A stretch of DNA of 64,000 bases from Alligator mississippiensis (taxonomy: Eukaryota; Chordata; Crocodylia; Alligatoridae), in contig NC_081824.1 in NCBI RefSeq assembly GCF_030867095.1, positions 171,066,933-171,130,932 on the forward strand. The letters are read 5' to 3'. Under the pieces are notes generated by a model. It was not told the origin of the DNA. It searched no databases and was given only the letters and a program-made list of their open reading frames with translations. The translations under genes and the position numbers were made by a program. Within the stretch, counting starts at the first letter, position 1. Each line of letters opens with the position of its first letter. Shown piece by piece: positions 36,626 through 45,624 of this stretch.

Positions 36626-38757
36626 AATTTCACAGATTCATAGATTGTTAGGGGCTGGCAGTGATCTTGTAGATCATCAGGTCCAGTCCCTCTGCACCTG
36701 GCAGGAAAAGACAACTGGGGCCAAGTGACCCCAGCGAGGTGACTGTCCAGCCTCCTTTGAAGATTTCCAGGGTAGGTGACTGCATCACCACTGGAAGGAG
36801 TTTATTCCACAGTCTGGACACCCTGATTGTGAAGGAGTTTTTCCTGGAACTGAGCCTGAAGCAGCTTTCCAGGAATTTGTATCCATTGCTCCTGGTCTTC
36901 CAGAGTGGTGCCCTGGTGAACAGCTGTTCACTGAGTTCTTGATGTACTCCCCTGATGTAGCAGTAAGCCACTACCAAGTCCCCTCTCAGTCTTCTCTTCT
37001 GTAGGCTGAAGAGGCCCAAGTCTCTCAGCCTTTCCTCGTATCATATGGGTCCCTCTCAAGTTTTTCCACATCCTTGTTGAAGTGTGGTGTCCAGGACTGG
37101 ACATAGTACTTCAGCTGCGATCTCACCAATAGAGTACAATGGGAGTATCACTTCCTTAATTTTGCATGAGATGCAATGGTTAATGCATGCCAGTGTATTG
37201 TTTGCCCTGCTGGCCACAGCATCACACTGTTGGCTCACATTCATGCGATGGTCAATCACTACCCCTAGGTCCCTTTCGAATGTGGTGCAAGTCAAATTGT
37301 TGCCACCAAGCCTGTAGGTATGTCGGGGATTGTTTGCCCCCAGATGGAGCACCTTACACTTCTGAGGGTTGAACTTCATCTGGTTCCATTCCTTCCAGCT
37401 CTCCAGCCTGCCCAAGCCCACCTGTATCTGCAACCTATCTACTGGTATGACCAAGCTCCCCCATAACTTGGCGTTGTCTGCAAACTTGGCCAGTGAGCTT
37501 TTCACCCCTGTATCCAAATCATTGATAAAGATGTTGAAAAGCACGGTCCAAGCACAGACCCCTGAGGGACACCACTGGCTACTTCTCACTAGGACGACAC
37601 AGATCCATTCATGAAAACTCTCTGGGTCCTACCATGCAGCCACTTTTCCACCCACTGAATTGTTGTGCAGTTAAGCCCACAATCTTCCAATTTTTTCACA
37701 AGGATATTGTGGGATACTAAATCAAAAGCCTTTTGGAAGTCTAGGTATATAATGTTGACCTCTTCTCCTGTGTCCAGATGGCAAGAGACCTGTTCATAGA
37801 AGATGAGATTGGTAAGACAAGACCTACTTGTGACAAAGCCATGCTGGCTGTCGTTCAGAATCTTACTCTCAATGAGCGTATCGCACATAGATTCTTTAAT
37901 GAGTATTTCCAGGATTTTCCCTGGGATGGAGGTTAAGCTGATTGACCTATAGTTGGCTGGGTCCTCCCTCTTCTCCTTCTTGAAGATGGGCACAATGTTG
38001 GCCCTCTTCCAATCCTCAGGGATTTCCCCTGTGCGCCATGATTTCTCAAAGGGTTTTGCTAGGGGTTCCACAATGACCTCAGCCAGCTCTATCAGCACTC
38101 TCGGGTGAAGTCCATCTGGTCCTGCTAACTTATGTCTAGCTTTTCCACTTGGTTTTGCACCAGCTCAGCATCCACAGTAGGAAGGCTATCATTCCCATCA
38201 TGCCCCCTGTGATCCTTATCTTGCTTGTCCTTCCCTTTGGCCCGGTGAAATACTGAAGCAAAGTGGGCATTCAGGAGTTCAGTTTTTTCCTGACTGTTCA
38301 TTACCAGGTGTTCCGAGGTGTTAAGCAGGGGCCCCACACTTCCATTTGTTTTGCTTCTGCTCCCTACATACCTAAAGAAGGACTTCTTATTGTCCTTGAC
38401 TCCCTTGGCTAACTTAAACTCAGTCTCTGCCTTAACTTTCCTAATCATTTCCCTACAAGTGCAGACCACTGTTATATAGTTCTTCTTGAGGGCTGTCCCC
38501 AGTTCCCACTGTGTGTACACCTCCTTTTTCTTTTTCAAGAGGACCGTAATGTCCCTATTGAGCCAGGAGGGCTTGCTAGCCCTTCTGCTACCTTTCCTCT
38601 TTATGGGAATGGTTTTCTTTTGTGCTTCGAGGATCATGTCCTTGAGGAATGACCAGTCTTCGTGCCCCATTTGCCTTCCGTCCCTGGTCCTGCATCACCT
38701 CCCCTACTATTGCCTTGAGCCTGTTGAAGTCAGCATTTTTAAGTCCATTTTTTAACT
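36626..38757 (-). mobile_element. CR1 LINE, 5'-truncated, inserted in the Harbinger-type element
   Basis: On the minus strand it begins at KNGLKNADFNRLKAI, then reads WSFLKDMILEAQKKTIP, KDNKKSFFRYVGSRSK and LLNAHFASVFH. Next come SWRTGEIPEDWKRANIVPIF, QHGFVTSRSCLTNLIF and NIIYLDFQKAFDLVSH (first catalytic Asp present). The second catalytic block reads FADN in place of FADD, so an active-site Asp is lost. The C-terminus is ERDLGVVIDHRMNVSQQC and onward, and the 3' tail (plus strand start CACAGATTCATAGATTGTTA) carries the CR1 ending. Frames are broken at about 37020-37056, 37589 and 38100-38125. It is intermediate in age between the CR1 at 42648 and the host CR1. Confidence 0.9.
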
Positions 38758-38816
38758 CCAATTTGCTTCTATATGAGATACTGCAAGCGCATGTGCTTGC
38801 ATGTGTGGATGTGCTT

Positions 38817-39041
38817 GTGAGGTCCTAGATAATTGGAAAAGGATAAATATATTGCCCATGTTTCATGAAGGGAAGAAGGAGGATCCAGAGAATCACAGTG
38901 CAGTCAGCCTGACCTCCATACCTGGAAAGATCATGGATCGGTGCTCAAGAAATCTATTGTGCAGCACCAAGAGAAGAATACCGTGATCAGGAACAGCCAG
39001 CATGGCTTCACCAAGAGCAAGTCATGTCTGATCAACATACC
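38817..39041 (+). mobile_element. Ancient CR1 LINE, part 3: reverse transcriptase
   Basis: The translation CEVLDNWKRINILPMFHEGK is followed by KEDPENHSAVSLTSIPGKIM and NSQHGFTKSKSCLIN. This is the direct continuation of the protein interrupted at 34008 (SYRSSG, then EVLDNW, corresponding to 'SWRTGEVPEDW'). It is cut again at 39042 by another repeat, and the rest of the LINE was not found in the window. Confidence 0.8.
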
Positions 39042-39110
39042 ATATTTACTTAAATAGAAGACAACCCTGATTATAAGATAACCACCCCCCCCCCCAATAA
39101 TTAGAATTCT
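39042..39110. repeat. Repeat module 'TATTTACT...AAGACAACCCTGATTATAAGA'
   Basis: CCATATTTACTTAAATAGAA, AAGACAACCCTGATTATAAG and a C-homopolymer follow the order of a vertebrate repeat terminus of the type 'tatttactcgaatataagacgacc'. A related string occurs at 59200-59225. Superfamily was not determined. Confidence 0.5.
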
Positions 39111-40092
39111 ATATATTGAAAATATGGAAATTATTCAGGTATAAACTCTAATTATTGGAGGTTTACCTTGAATTTGCCCCCTTCCACTACTACAGCAGGG
39201 AAAATAAATCTGGTAGGGTCAGGCAGCCTTTTGCTCTCTGCTTCCCCATAACTTTTTCTCCTGGCAACCTCTTCCCCCTCTCCTTCCTGGCAGACCCTGC
39301 TCTCCTAGGCACGTGGAAGTGAGGTGCAAATTTGAATATAATAACCTTGAAATCAAACACAGCTGTAGCAATTTGCATAAAATACTCACAGACTTAGTTA
39401 CTTCAGAATTGATGCATATTACCTATTTTTTCTTTAAACTACTGAAAGTTTTAACACAAGTGTTTCATAAACACACTTTTGAGCAATACTTTGGTACGTA
39501 CTTATAGCTAATGTAAACTATGTATGGTCTTAGTCCAAAGCCAAAAGGCACATGATTTACTACACAGTTCACTGGGCTAGGCCCCACCAATCAACAGTTT
39601 CAAGCCATGGTGAGCCATGACATTGCAAAAAGGTCACCCAGAATCCTTCTGTCGCACCTTTTCTCAGCCTGGTGCAAATGATTAATGTGGCCCCACCCTC
39701 CATGATGACCCCAGAGCTCAGCACCGCTCCATATGTGTGTACACTCCAGATACCCGCCACAAAGGATCCATGTACTAATTAGCTCCCACTCATCACTGGA
39801 AGCAGGTGTTCTTGTTACAAGTCCTGAGATGCTCCAAAAATGTATGTGCAGGTGAGGTGCAGGACAACCTAGTTCGGCTTCACCTCATGGTGGGTGAAGC
39901 CGCACTAATCATGTGCATCAGGCTAAGAGAAGGTACAGCAAAGTGATTCTGGGTGAATTGTATGCAAAGTTGTAGTTCACCAAAACTTGAAAAAAGAGTT
40001 GACAGTGACGGAGATTGCACTTGATGGGCACTAGCATATGTTTTATTCAGATGGGTTGCACTAACCTACCCTTGCGGTAGGTTCCCACCAGC
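39111..40092. other. Unassigned sequence with short hairpins
   Basis: Two hairpins are visible: TTCGGCTTCACC / GGTGAAGCCGCA at about 39873-39905, and TAACCTACC / GGTAGGTT at about 40063-40083. Part of 39560-40092 has the mixed base composition of a repeat, but no family was recognised. Confidence 0.4.
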
Positions 40093-40124
40093 ATTTTCTC
40101 AGCCTCTTGGGCTAAGATCAAGTG
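40093..40124 (+). ncRNA. Fragment of U2 snRNA (5' domain, about nt 1-33), joined to a LINE
   Basis: TTTCTCAGCCTCTTGG followed by GGCTAAGATCAAGTG matches the highly conserved 5' end of U2 snRNA, including an exact 15-base run through the branch-site-proximal region. Differences are A for G near nt 11, C for T in the T run, and one extra G. U2 homology stops at AAGTG, and a Tx1/L1-type LINE reverse transcriptase reading begins within a few bases. No snRNA promoter elements lie upstream, so this is not a functional gene. Confidence 0.7.
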
Positions 40125-40765
40125 AAAAACCAGTTATAGCTAACCTAGATTTAGAAAAAACATATGACAAAGTATATGATGATTTACATATTCGAAGTGC
40201 TAATAAAAATGGAGTTCCCAGAGAAATTTATATGCTGGATAAGGTTATTGTCTAAAGAAGCAGAGAGTCAAGTCCTAATTAATGGGTATCTAAGTTGGAG
40301 TTTTAAAATCCACACCGAGATGAAACAAGAGTGCCCCCTGTTGCCACTACTGTTTGTGGTCAGCAGCGAGCCATCAGCACAAAGAATAAGAAAGGTCATA
40401 AGCACAGTAAAGATACCAACAGAGGGAGAGGTAAAATGCATATTATACATGGATGATATAAATGCAGTAGTTAGAGATCAACTTCATATATCAGAGCATA
40501 TGGAGAAATGACAGGGGTTAAATTAAATAGATCGAAAAGCACCATAATGGGAGTAGGAACTGAAGGGAGTTGGAGAAGTTGGGCCTTCAAATAAGAGAGA
40601 GAGAAATCAGAGTACTACGGATCCCAATGGACGGCAAGGGGAAAAGTAATACAGCGTGGGAAAAGGTGACGGCAAAGATATGGCAACTTCTTTGGTTATG
40701 GTCTGGAAGAACACTGTCCGTTGCCAGAAAAGTGTTGGTGGTTAAGGCTGTGTTATTGCCGATTA

Positions 40766-41053
40766 CAGGCGACAATCGCCATTTGTGAGGGATATGTTTC
40801 TGTAATCCCTGCGAATGGCAAAATCCATGAACAGGAGCCCCTGGTGGCTGGGGGGGCACAGCTATGGTGGTGACGGCAGGATCATGTCAGCAACAGTGGG
40901 AGCCTGATGGTAGTGGCGGGAGCCCGGTGGCGGCAAGTGCGGAGCTCCTGAGGAGCTCTGGTGAGTGTTTAAAATGTATTTAAAATGAGGGTTCAGCATT
41001 TGCGAATATTTGAAACCGAGAATGCTGAACCCGCGAATACCAAGGGTTTCCTA
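40766..41053. mobile_element. Tigger-like MITE inserted in the Tx1 LINE
   Basis: The LINE reading breaks after KAVLLPI. The insert has ends CAGGCGACAATCGCC and, inverted, TAGGAAACCCTTGGTATTCG followed by CGGGTTCAGC, with TA on both sides (40764-40765, 41054-41055). 'TATTCGCGGGTTC' near an end is typical of Tigger-type mariner elements. Confidence 0.55.
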
Positions 41054-41064
41054 TATTCTATATA

Positions 41065-41433
41065 CAGTAAACTGTCCAGTAACTGGCACCTTACAAGCCG
41101 GCATGCTCTGTTAACTGGCATGCCAGCTTGTAAGGAAAAGTGAAACCAGAAGTGCCCACCGTGGCACTTCTGGTTTCTCCGAGCCCCCACGGCCTGGGGC
41201 AAAGCAGCCTGCGCTGCCAAGCCCCCATGGCCTGGGGCTCATAGCAGGCTGCACAGGGCCCACCTCCCTGTCCCATGGGGCCCATGGGAGGGGCAGCGAT
41301 GCGGTGGGAGGGGCAGTGGGACACCCCAGACGCAGCAGGAGAAGCGGCGGCCCAGGCCACTCAATTAACTGGCGTAGTTTGTTATCCGACATCCCACATT
41401 CCAGGGGGATGCTGGATAACAGAGCTTTTACTG
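41065..41433. mobile_element. Tigger-like MITE with TA duplication
   Basis: The left end is CAGTAAACTGTCCAGTAACT and the right end, read inversely, is CAGTAAAAGCTCTGTTATCC followed by AGCATCC, flanked by TA (41063-41064, 41434-41435). The CAGTA...CTCTGTTATCCGGCA terminus is characteristic of Tigger/mariner elements. The middle is GC-rich and contains an inverted pair GAAACCAGAAGTGCC / GGCACTTCTGGTTTC. LINE sequence resumes just after it. Confidence 0.75.
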
Positions 41434-42639
41434 TACAAGAATTGTATTCCCACTGATGTGGTGGCATATAGCAGAAGTACAGAGGGAAACACGCATGTTT
41501 TTCTGGAATGCTGAAAGAGAGAGCTTGGCTAGATCTGAACTGTACAAAGCAAGAGAGATGGGGGCTGCTAGATTTTGCATGGACAATCCCAAGTATGTAA
41601 GTGCAGTATGCAAGGTGGTACTGGAGATGGAGGGGAAAGCAGCACATATCATCTGATTTCATGCAGTTGCAATTTTGAGGAAATGGGGAGTATATTAGAC
41701 CTCTTTAAAGAGTCCATGGGTGTGGCAACCACTGATTCATTACATCAGGGTGGAAGATTTCATGCAGACGTATAAAATAGGGAGGTAGGGCTGGAGGCCC
41801 TGAACAATCATAAGAAATTGATGAAAGTGGTAAGGGAGACAGACAGGATGGTGCTGGTGGGAAAGCTCACAGAAGGACATGTAAAGAAGGTATGGAAAGC
41901 AGCAGTGGGTAAACAATTAAAAAGGGAACATTCTGACTTAGCGTGGAGGATGATTGTAAGAAATATCTTGCCAGTAAGAGAGATGGAATACAGAAGGAGC
42001 TTGACAAGCTCATTAAGGTGCACAAGGGAGAGGTACAGGAAAGAAGAAATGGTGGGACATGTGTTTTGGGAGTGTAAATATGCAAAGAGGGTGTGGGAAA
42101 GGGTATGCTGCTTTCTGAGTGTCACCAAAATAAACTTGTTAGCGCAGGAGATGGTACTATATGGACTCAAACCAAAGGGATGGGAGGAAACATTATTAAG
42201 GACTTTATTAGCATGTTTTAAGACTAGTTTATGGAAAGTAAGAAACCTCTGGGTTTTTAAGGGGCCGGCTTTCATTGAAAGTGAGTGCCTAAAGCTGGGG
42301 CTGCATTAACTGAAAAACTACACTGATTAGAAGAAAGAAGAGATTGGAGAAGAAATGGAGGGAAAAGGACTAGACACATTTGTTTCACTGAACCAACAGA
42401 AAAGACTGATGGGAGGGGTGGAGAGTCTGGGTACTTACTGAGGTAACAGTATTTCATGGGGTTCTGTATGAAGAAAAGGATTTAAAGTTAGGTGGATCAT
42501 ACAATACTATTCCTAAATTACTAAATAATATCAGAAGAGAAATTTAACTTCAACTCAAATTTCTGTTGTTTAATTTCATCTTATTATTCCTATTTCTTCT
42601 TCCTGCTACTACATACAATAATTCCTACACCTCTCTTCC

Positions 42640-45175
42640 CACACCAAGGGGAAGAAATAGATGCGGGGCTCCTGAGGCAACTCTCGGAGACCATAAAAGC
42701 TAAAGAGGCGGTAGTCATGGGGGACCTAAACTACCTGGACATCTGCTGGGAGATGCAGACAGCAAGGTCCCATCGCTCATGCAGGTTTCTAACCTGTGTA
42801 CAGGACCTCCACCTGACACAGGAGGTGCATGGTCCCACTAGGGGGAATGCCATACTGGATCTGGTACTGGCAACAGGGGATGACATGACATGATAGGGGA
42901 CATGATAGGGGACCTCCAGATCGGTAGCCATTTGGGAGACAGTGATCACCTAATAATAGAATTCAACATAAGACGTCGAGTGGGTAAGGTAACTAGTAGG
43001 GTGAAAGTGCTAGACTTTAGGAAAGCTGATCTCAATGCACTCAGGCGATTAGTCAAGGACGCACTGCAGAGTAGGAGTTTTGAAGGGATGGGAGCCCAAG
43101 AAGGGTGGCTGTGCCTTAAGGAAACGATCCTTCGGGCACAAAACAAGACGATCCCCGAGCGAGGCAAAAGAGGGAAAGGGGCCAGGAGGCTTCCATGGCT
43201 GACCAGAGAAATCCAGGGCAGCCTAAGGGCCAAAAGGGGAGCACATAAAAAGTGGAAACAAGGTGAGATCACTAAAGATGAATATACCTCCTCTGCTTGT
43301 GCTTGTAGGCAGGCAGTTAGACGGGCCAAAGCTACCATGGAGCTGAGGATGGCAACCCAAGTAAAAGACAACAAGAAATTGTTTTTTAGATATATAGGGA
43401 GTAAAAGGAAGGCCCAGGGAGGAATAGGACCCCTGCTAAACGGGCAGAAACAATTGGTGACGGACAGGGGGGACAAGGCTGAACTCCTCAACGAGTTCTT
43501 TGCCTCAGTGTTCCTAAGTGAGGGGCACGACAAGTCTCTCACTGGGGTTGTAGAGAGGCAGCAGCAAGGCGCCAGACTTCCATACGTAGATCCTGAGGTG
43601 GTGCAGAGTCACTTGGAAGAACTGGATGCCTTTAAGTCGGCAGGCCCAGATGAGCTCCATCTGAGGGTGCTGAAGGCACTGGCCGACATCATTGCAGAGC
43701 CACTGGCGGGAATATTCAAACGCTCGTGGCGCACGGGCCAAGTCCCGGAGGACTGGAAAAGGGCCAACGTGGTCCCCATTTTCAAAAAGGGGAGGAAGGA
43801 GAACCCGGGCAACTATAGGCCAGTCAGTCTCACCTCCATCCTTGGTAAAGTCTTTGAAAAAATTATCAAGGCTCACATTTGTGAGAGCCCGGCAGGGCAA
43901 ATTATGCTGAGGGGAAACCAGCACGGGTTTGTGGCGGGCAGATCGTGCCTGACCAATCTAGTCTCTTTCTATGACCAGGTTACGAAACGCCTGGACACAG
44001 GAGGAGGGGTGGATGTCGTATACTTAGACTTCAGGAAGGCCTTCGATACGGTATCCCACCCCATACTGGTGAACAAGTTAAGAGGCTGTGATGTGGATGA
44101 CTACACAGTCCGGTGGGTGGCAAATTGGCTAGAGGGTCGCACCCAGACAGTCGTGGTGGATGGGTCGGTCTCGACCTGGAAGGGTGTGGGCAGTGGGGTC
44201 CCGCAGGGCTCGGTCCTTGGACCGATACTCTTTAATGTCTTCATCAGTGACTTGGACGAGGGAGTCAAATGTACTCTGTCCAAGTTTGCAGATGACACAA
44301 AGCTATGGGGAGAAGTGGACACGCCGGAGGGCAGGGAACAGCTGCAGGCAGACCTGGATAGGTTGGACAAGTGGGCAGAAAACAACAGGATGCAGTTCAA
44401 CAAGGAGAAATGCAAAGTGCTGCACCTAGGGAGGAAAAATGTCCAGCACACCTACAGCCTAGGGAATGACCTGCTGGGTGGCACAGAGGTGGAAAGGGAT
44501 CTTGGAGTCCTAGTGGACTCCAAGATGAACATGAGCCGGCAGTGTGACGAAGCCATCAGAAAAGCCAATGGCACTTTATCGTGCATCAGCAGATGCATGA
44601 CGAATAGGTCCAGGGAGGTGATACTTCCCCTCTATCGGGCGCTGGTCAGACCGCAGTTGGAGCACTGCGTGCAATTCTGGGTGCCACACTTCAAGAAGGA
44701 TGTGGATAACCTGGAGAGGGTACAGAGAAGGGCCACTCGTATGGTCAAGGGCCTGCAGACCAAGCCCTACGAGGAGAGACTAGAGAAACTGGACCTTTTC
44801 AGCCTCCGCAAGAGAAGGTTGAGAGGCGACCTTGTGGCTGCCTTTAAGTTCATCACGGGGGCACAGAAGGGAATTGGTGAGTATTTATTCACCAAGGTGC
44901 CCCCGGGGGTTACAAGAAACAATGGCCACAAGCTAGCAGAGAGCAGATTTAGATTGGACATTAGGAAGAACTTCTTCACAGTTTGAGTGGCCAAGGTCTG
45001 GAACGGGCTCCCAAGGGAGGTGGTGCTCTCCCCTACCCTGGGGGTCTTCAAGAGGAGGTTAGATGAGTATCTAGCTGGGGTCATCTAGACCCAGCACTCT
45101 TTCCTGCTTATGCAGGGGGTCGGACTCGATGATCTATTGAGGTCCCTTCCAACCCTAACATCTATGAATCTCTGA
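42640..45175 (+). mobile_element. Relatively young CR1 LINE, 5'-truncated in the endonuclease
   Basis: The copy starts in the endonuclease (LRQLSETIKAKEAVVMGDLN, then YLDICWEMQ) and runs through the full reverse transcriptase to a short 3' UTR ending in AACATCTATGAATCTCTGAA, the CR1-type terminal octamer region. A separate 96-bp 3' fragment of the same subfamily lies at 47371-47466 with almost the same sequence. Only a few lesions break the frame, see the CDS entry. As expected for CR1 there is no obvious target duplication. Confidence 0.93.
42890..44986 (+). pseudogene. CR1 ORF2 reverse transcriptase, nearly intact 698-codon frame
   Basis: ORF2 of CR1 encodes an AP-type endonuclease and reverse transcriptase that copy the element RNA at a nicked target (target-primed reverse transcription). 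The start codon used here is internal; the real protein would begin upstream. Order: end of endonuclease (LGDSDHLIIEFNI), linker, thumb and palm entry (GPDELHLRVLKALA; SWRTGQVPEDWKRANVVPIF). Then come YLDFRKAFDTV with catalytic Asp near residue 380, GVPQGSVLGPILFN, FADDTKLW with the Asp pair at 468-469, and the CR1 C-terminus. Two lesions: near 42880-42911 GACAT and ATGATAGGGGAC are each duplicated, the first shifting the endonuclease frame into a TGA; and codon 699 is TGA where CR1 relatives usually have Arg (CGA), after which VAKVWNGLPREVVL continues to the true stop at about 45088. Confidence 0.9.
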
Positions 45176-45421
45176 AATGTGTATATTGTAGCTATTTAAT
45201 CAAGTAATGTATATGTACTTATTTTATTCTGTCTTCTTAAGACTCAGTATCTCCAGCTCCTTAATTACATTGTGTTTTTCCTTGAACTTTTCACAATTTC
45301 TCCTCAAATTACACTGCTCAGATGCCCAAAATACATCCCTCCATTGTATTCAATCATATGGTAGGTGGGGGCAGGGGGCACAACTCCTTGTTGGTTGGTC
45401 TATGATTAGATTCTTCTAAGC
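45176..45421. other. Unique spacer
   Basis: Nothing was recognised. Confidence 0.5.
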
Positions 45422-45602
45422 CAGGGGTGGGCAACATGCGGCCTACAGGTGAGCCCGCCAGGCCATTTTATTTGGTGCACAAGGCCCCTAAAAATATTTA
45501 GAAAATTAATATTTATCTGCCCCTGGCTGCCTGCCATGTGGCTTTGGTGGCTTGCCAAAACTCAGTACCCAGCCCTGCTCCTGAAATAATTGCCCACCCC
45601 TG
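45422..45602. mobile_element. hAT MITE, family D, with 8-bp target duplication
   Basis: The element begins CAGGGGTGGGCAACATGCGG and ends ATTGCCCACCCCTG, inverted termini typical of hAT-Charlie-like elements. Flanking bases TTCTAAGC (45414-45421) and TTCTATGC (45603-45610) agree at 7 of 8 positions. It is non-coding, 181 bp. Confidence 0.9.
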
Positions 45603-45624
45603 TTCTATGCATACTTCCATTTGC

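Larger units (their letters stand above)
34009..38816 (+). mobile_element. Harbinger-type composite element (copy 1), containing a nested CR1
   Basis: The left end GGACACATCCAGATGAGCG... with a TTGCAGCATCTC block and the right end, read inversely, AAGCACATCCACACATGC... with TTGCAGTATCTC are imperfect inverted termini. GTG flanks both sides (34006-34008, 38817-38819), a possible 3-bp duplication as in the PIF/Harbinger superfamily. Inside are a GC-rich cargo block (about 34370-35760) with GGTAAGTAGG-like sites, and at 36020-36400 a stretch homologous to the Myb-like gene region of the copy at 47467-50390. A minus-strand CR1 (36626-38757) is nested near the right end. Without it the element is about 2.7 kb. 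Confidence 0.7.
40125..42540 (+). mobile_element. Tx1/L1-type LINE relic (reverse transcriptase to C-terminus)
   Basis: The relic starts within the reverse transcriptase: NLDLEKTYDKVYDD is block A with its catalytic Asp, then ICWIRLLSKEAESQVLINGY, then CPLLPLLFVVSSEPSAQRIR, then YMDDINAVV with the catalytic Asp pair. Later come GRTLSVARKVLVVKAVLLPI and, after two inserted MITEs, a C-terminal part with LAWRMIVRNILPVRE and HVFWECKYAKRVWERV, the Cys/His-containing tail typical of Tx1-clade LINEs. These motifs differ from CR1, which reads YLDF/FADD and lacks this tail. Stops and frameshifts are common. The 3' end is not sharply defined. The 5' junction with a U2 fragment recalls the U2-targeting Keno lineage of Tx1 elements, but that is inference. 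Confidence 0.75.

Noticed and set aside
36144-36728. 194-codon plus-strand frame
   Set aside because: It crosses from the decayed Myb-gene region of the Harbinger-type composite into the tail of an antisense CR1; it is a chance frame.
39873-40083. Hairpins as a possible structured ncRNA or tRNA
   Set aside because: Stems of 8-12 bp without tRNA boxes or any known RNA layout; more likely repeat debris.
40093-40124. Functional U2 snRNA gene
   Set aside because: Only about 30 nt of the 5' domain are present with mismatches; there is no Sm site, 3' box or upstream promoter elements.
42946-43542. 198-codon minus-strand frame
   Set aside because: It is the antisense shadow of the CR1 reverse transcriptase frame, which carries all the recognised motifs.
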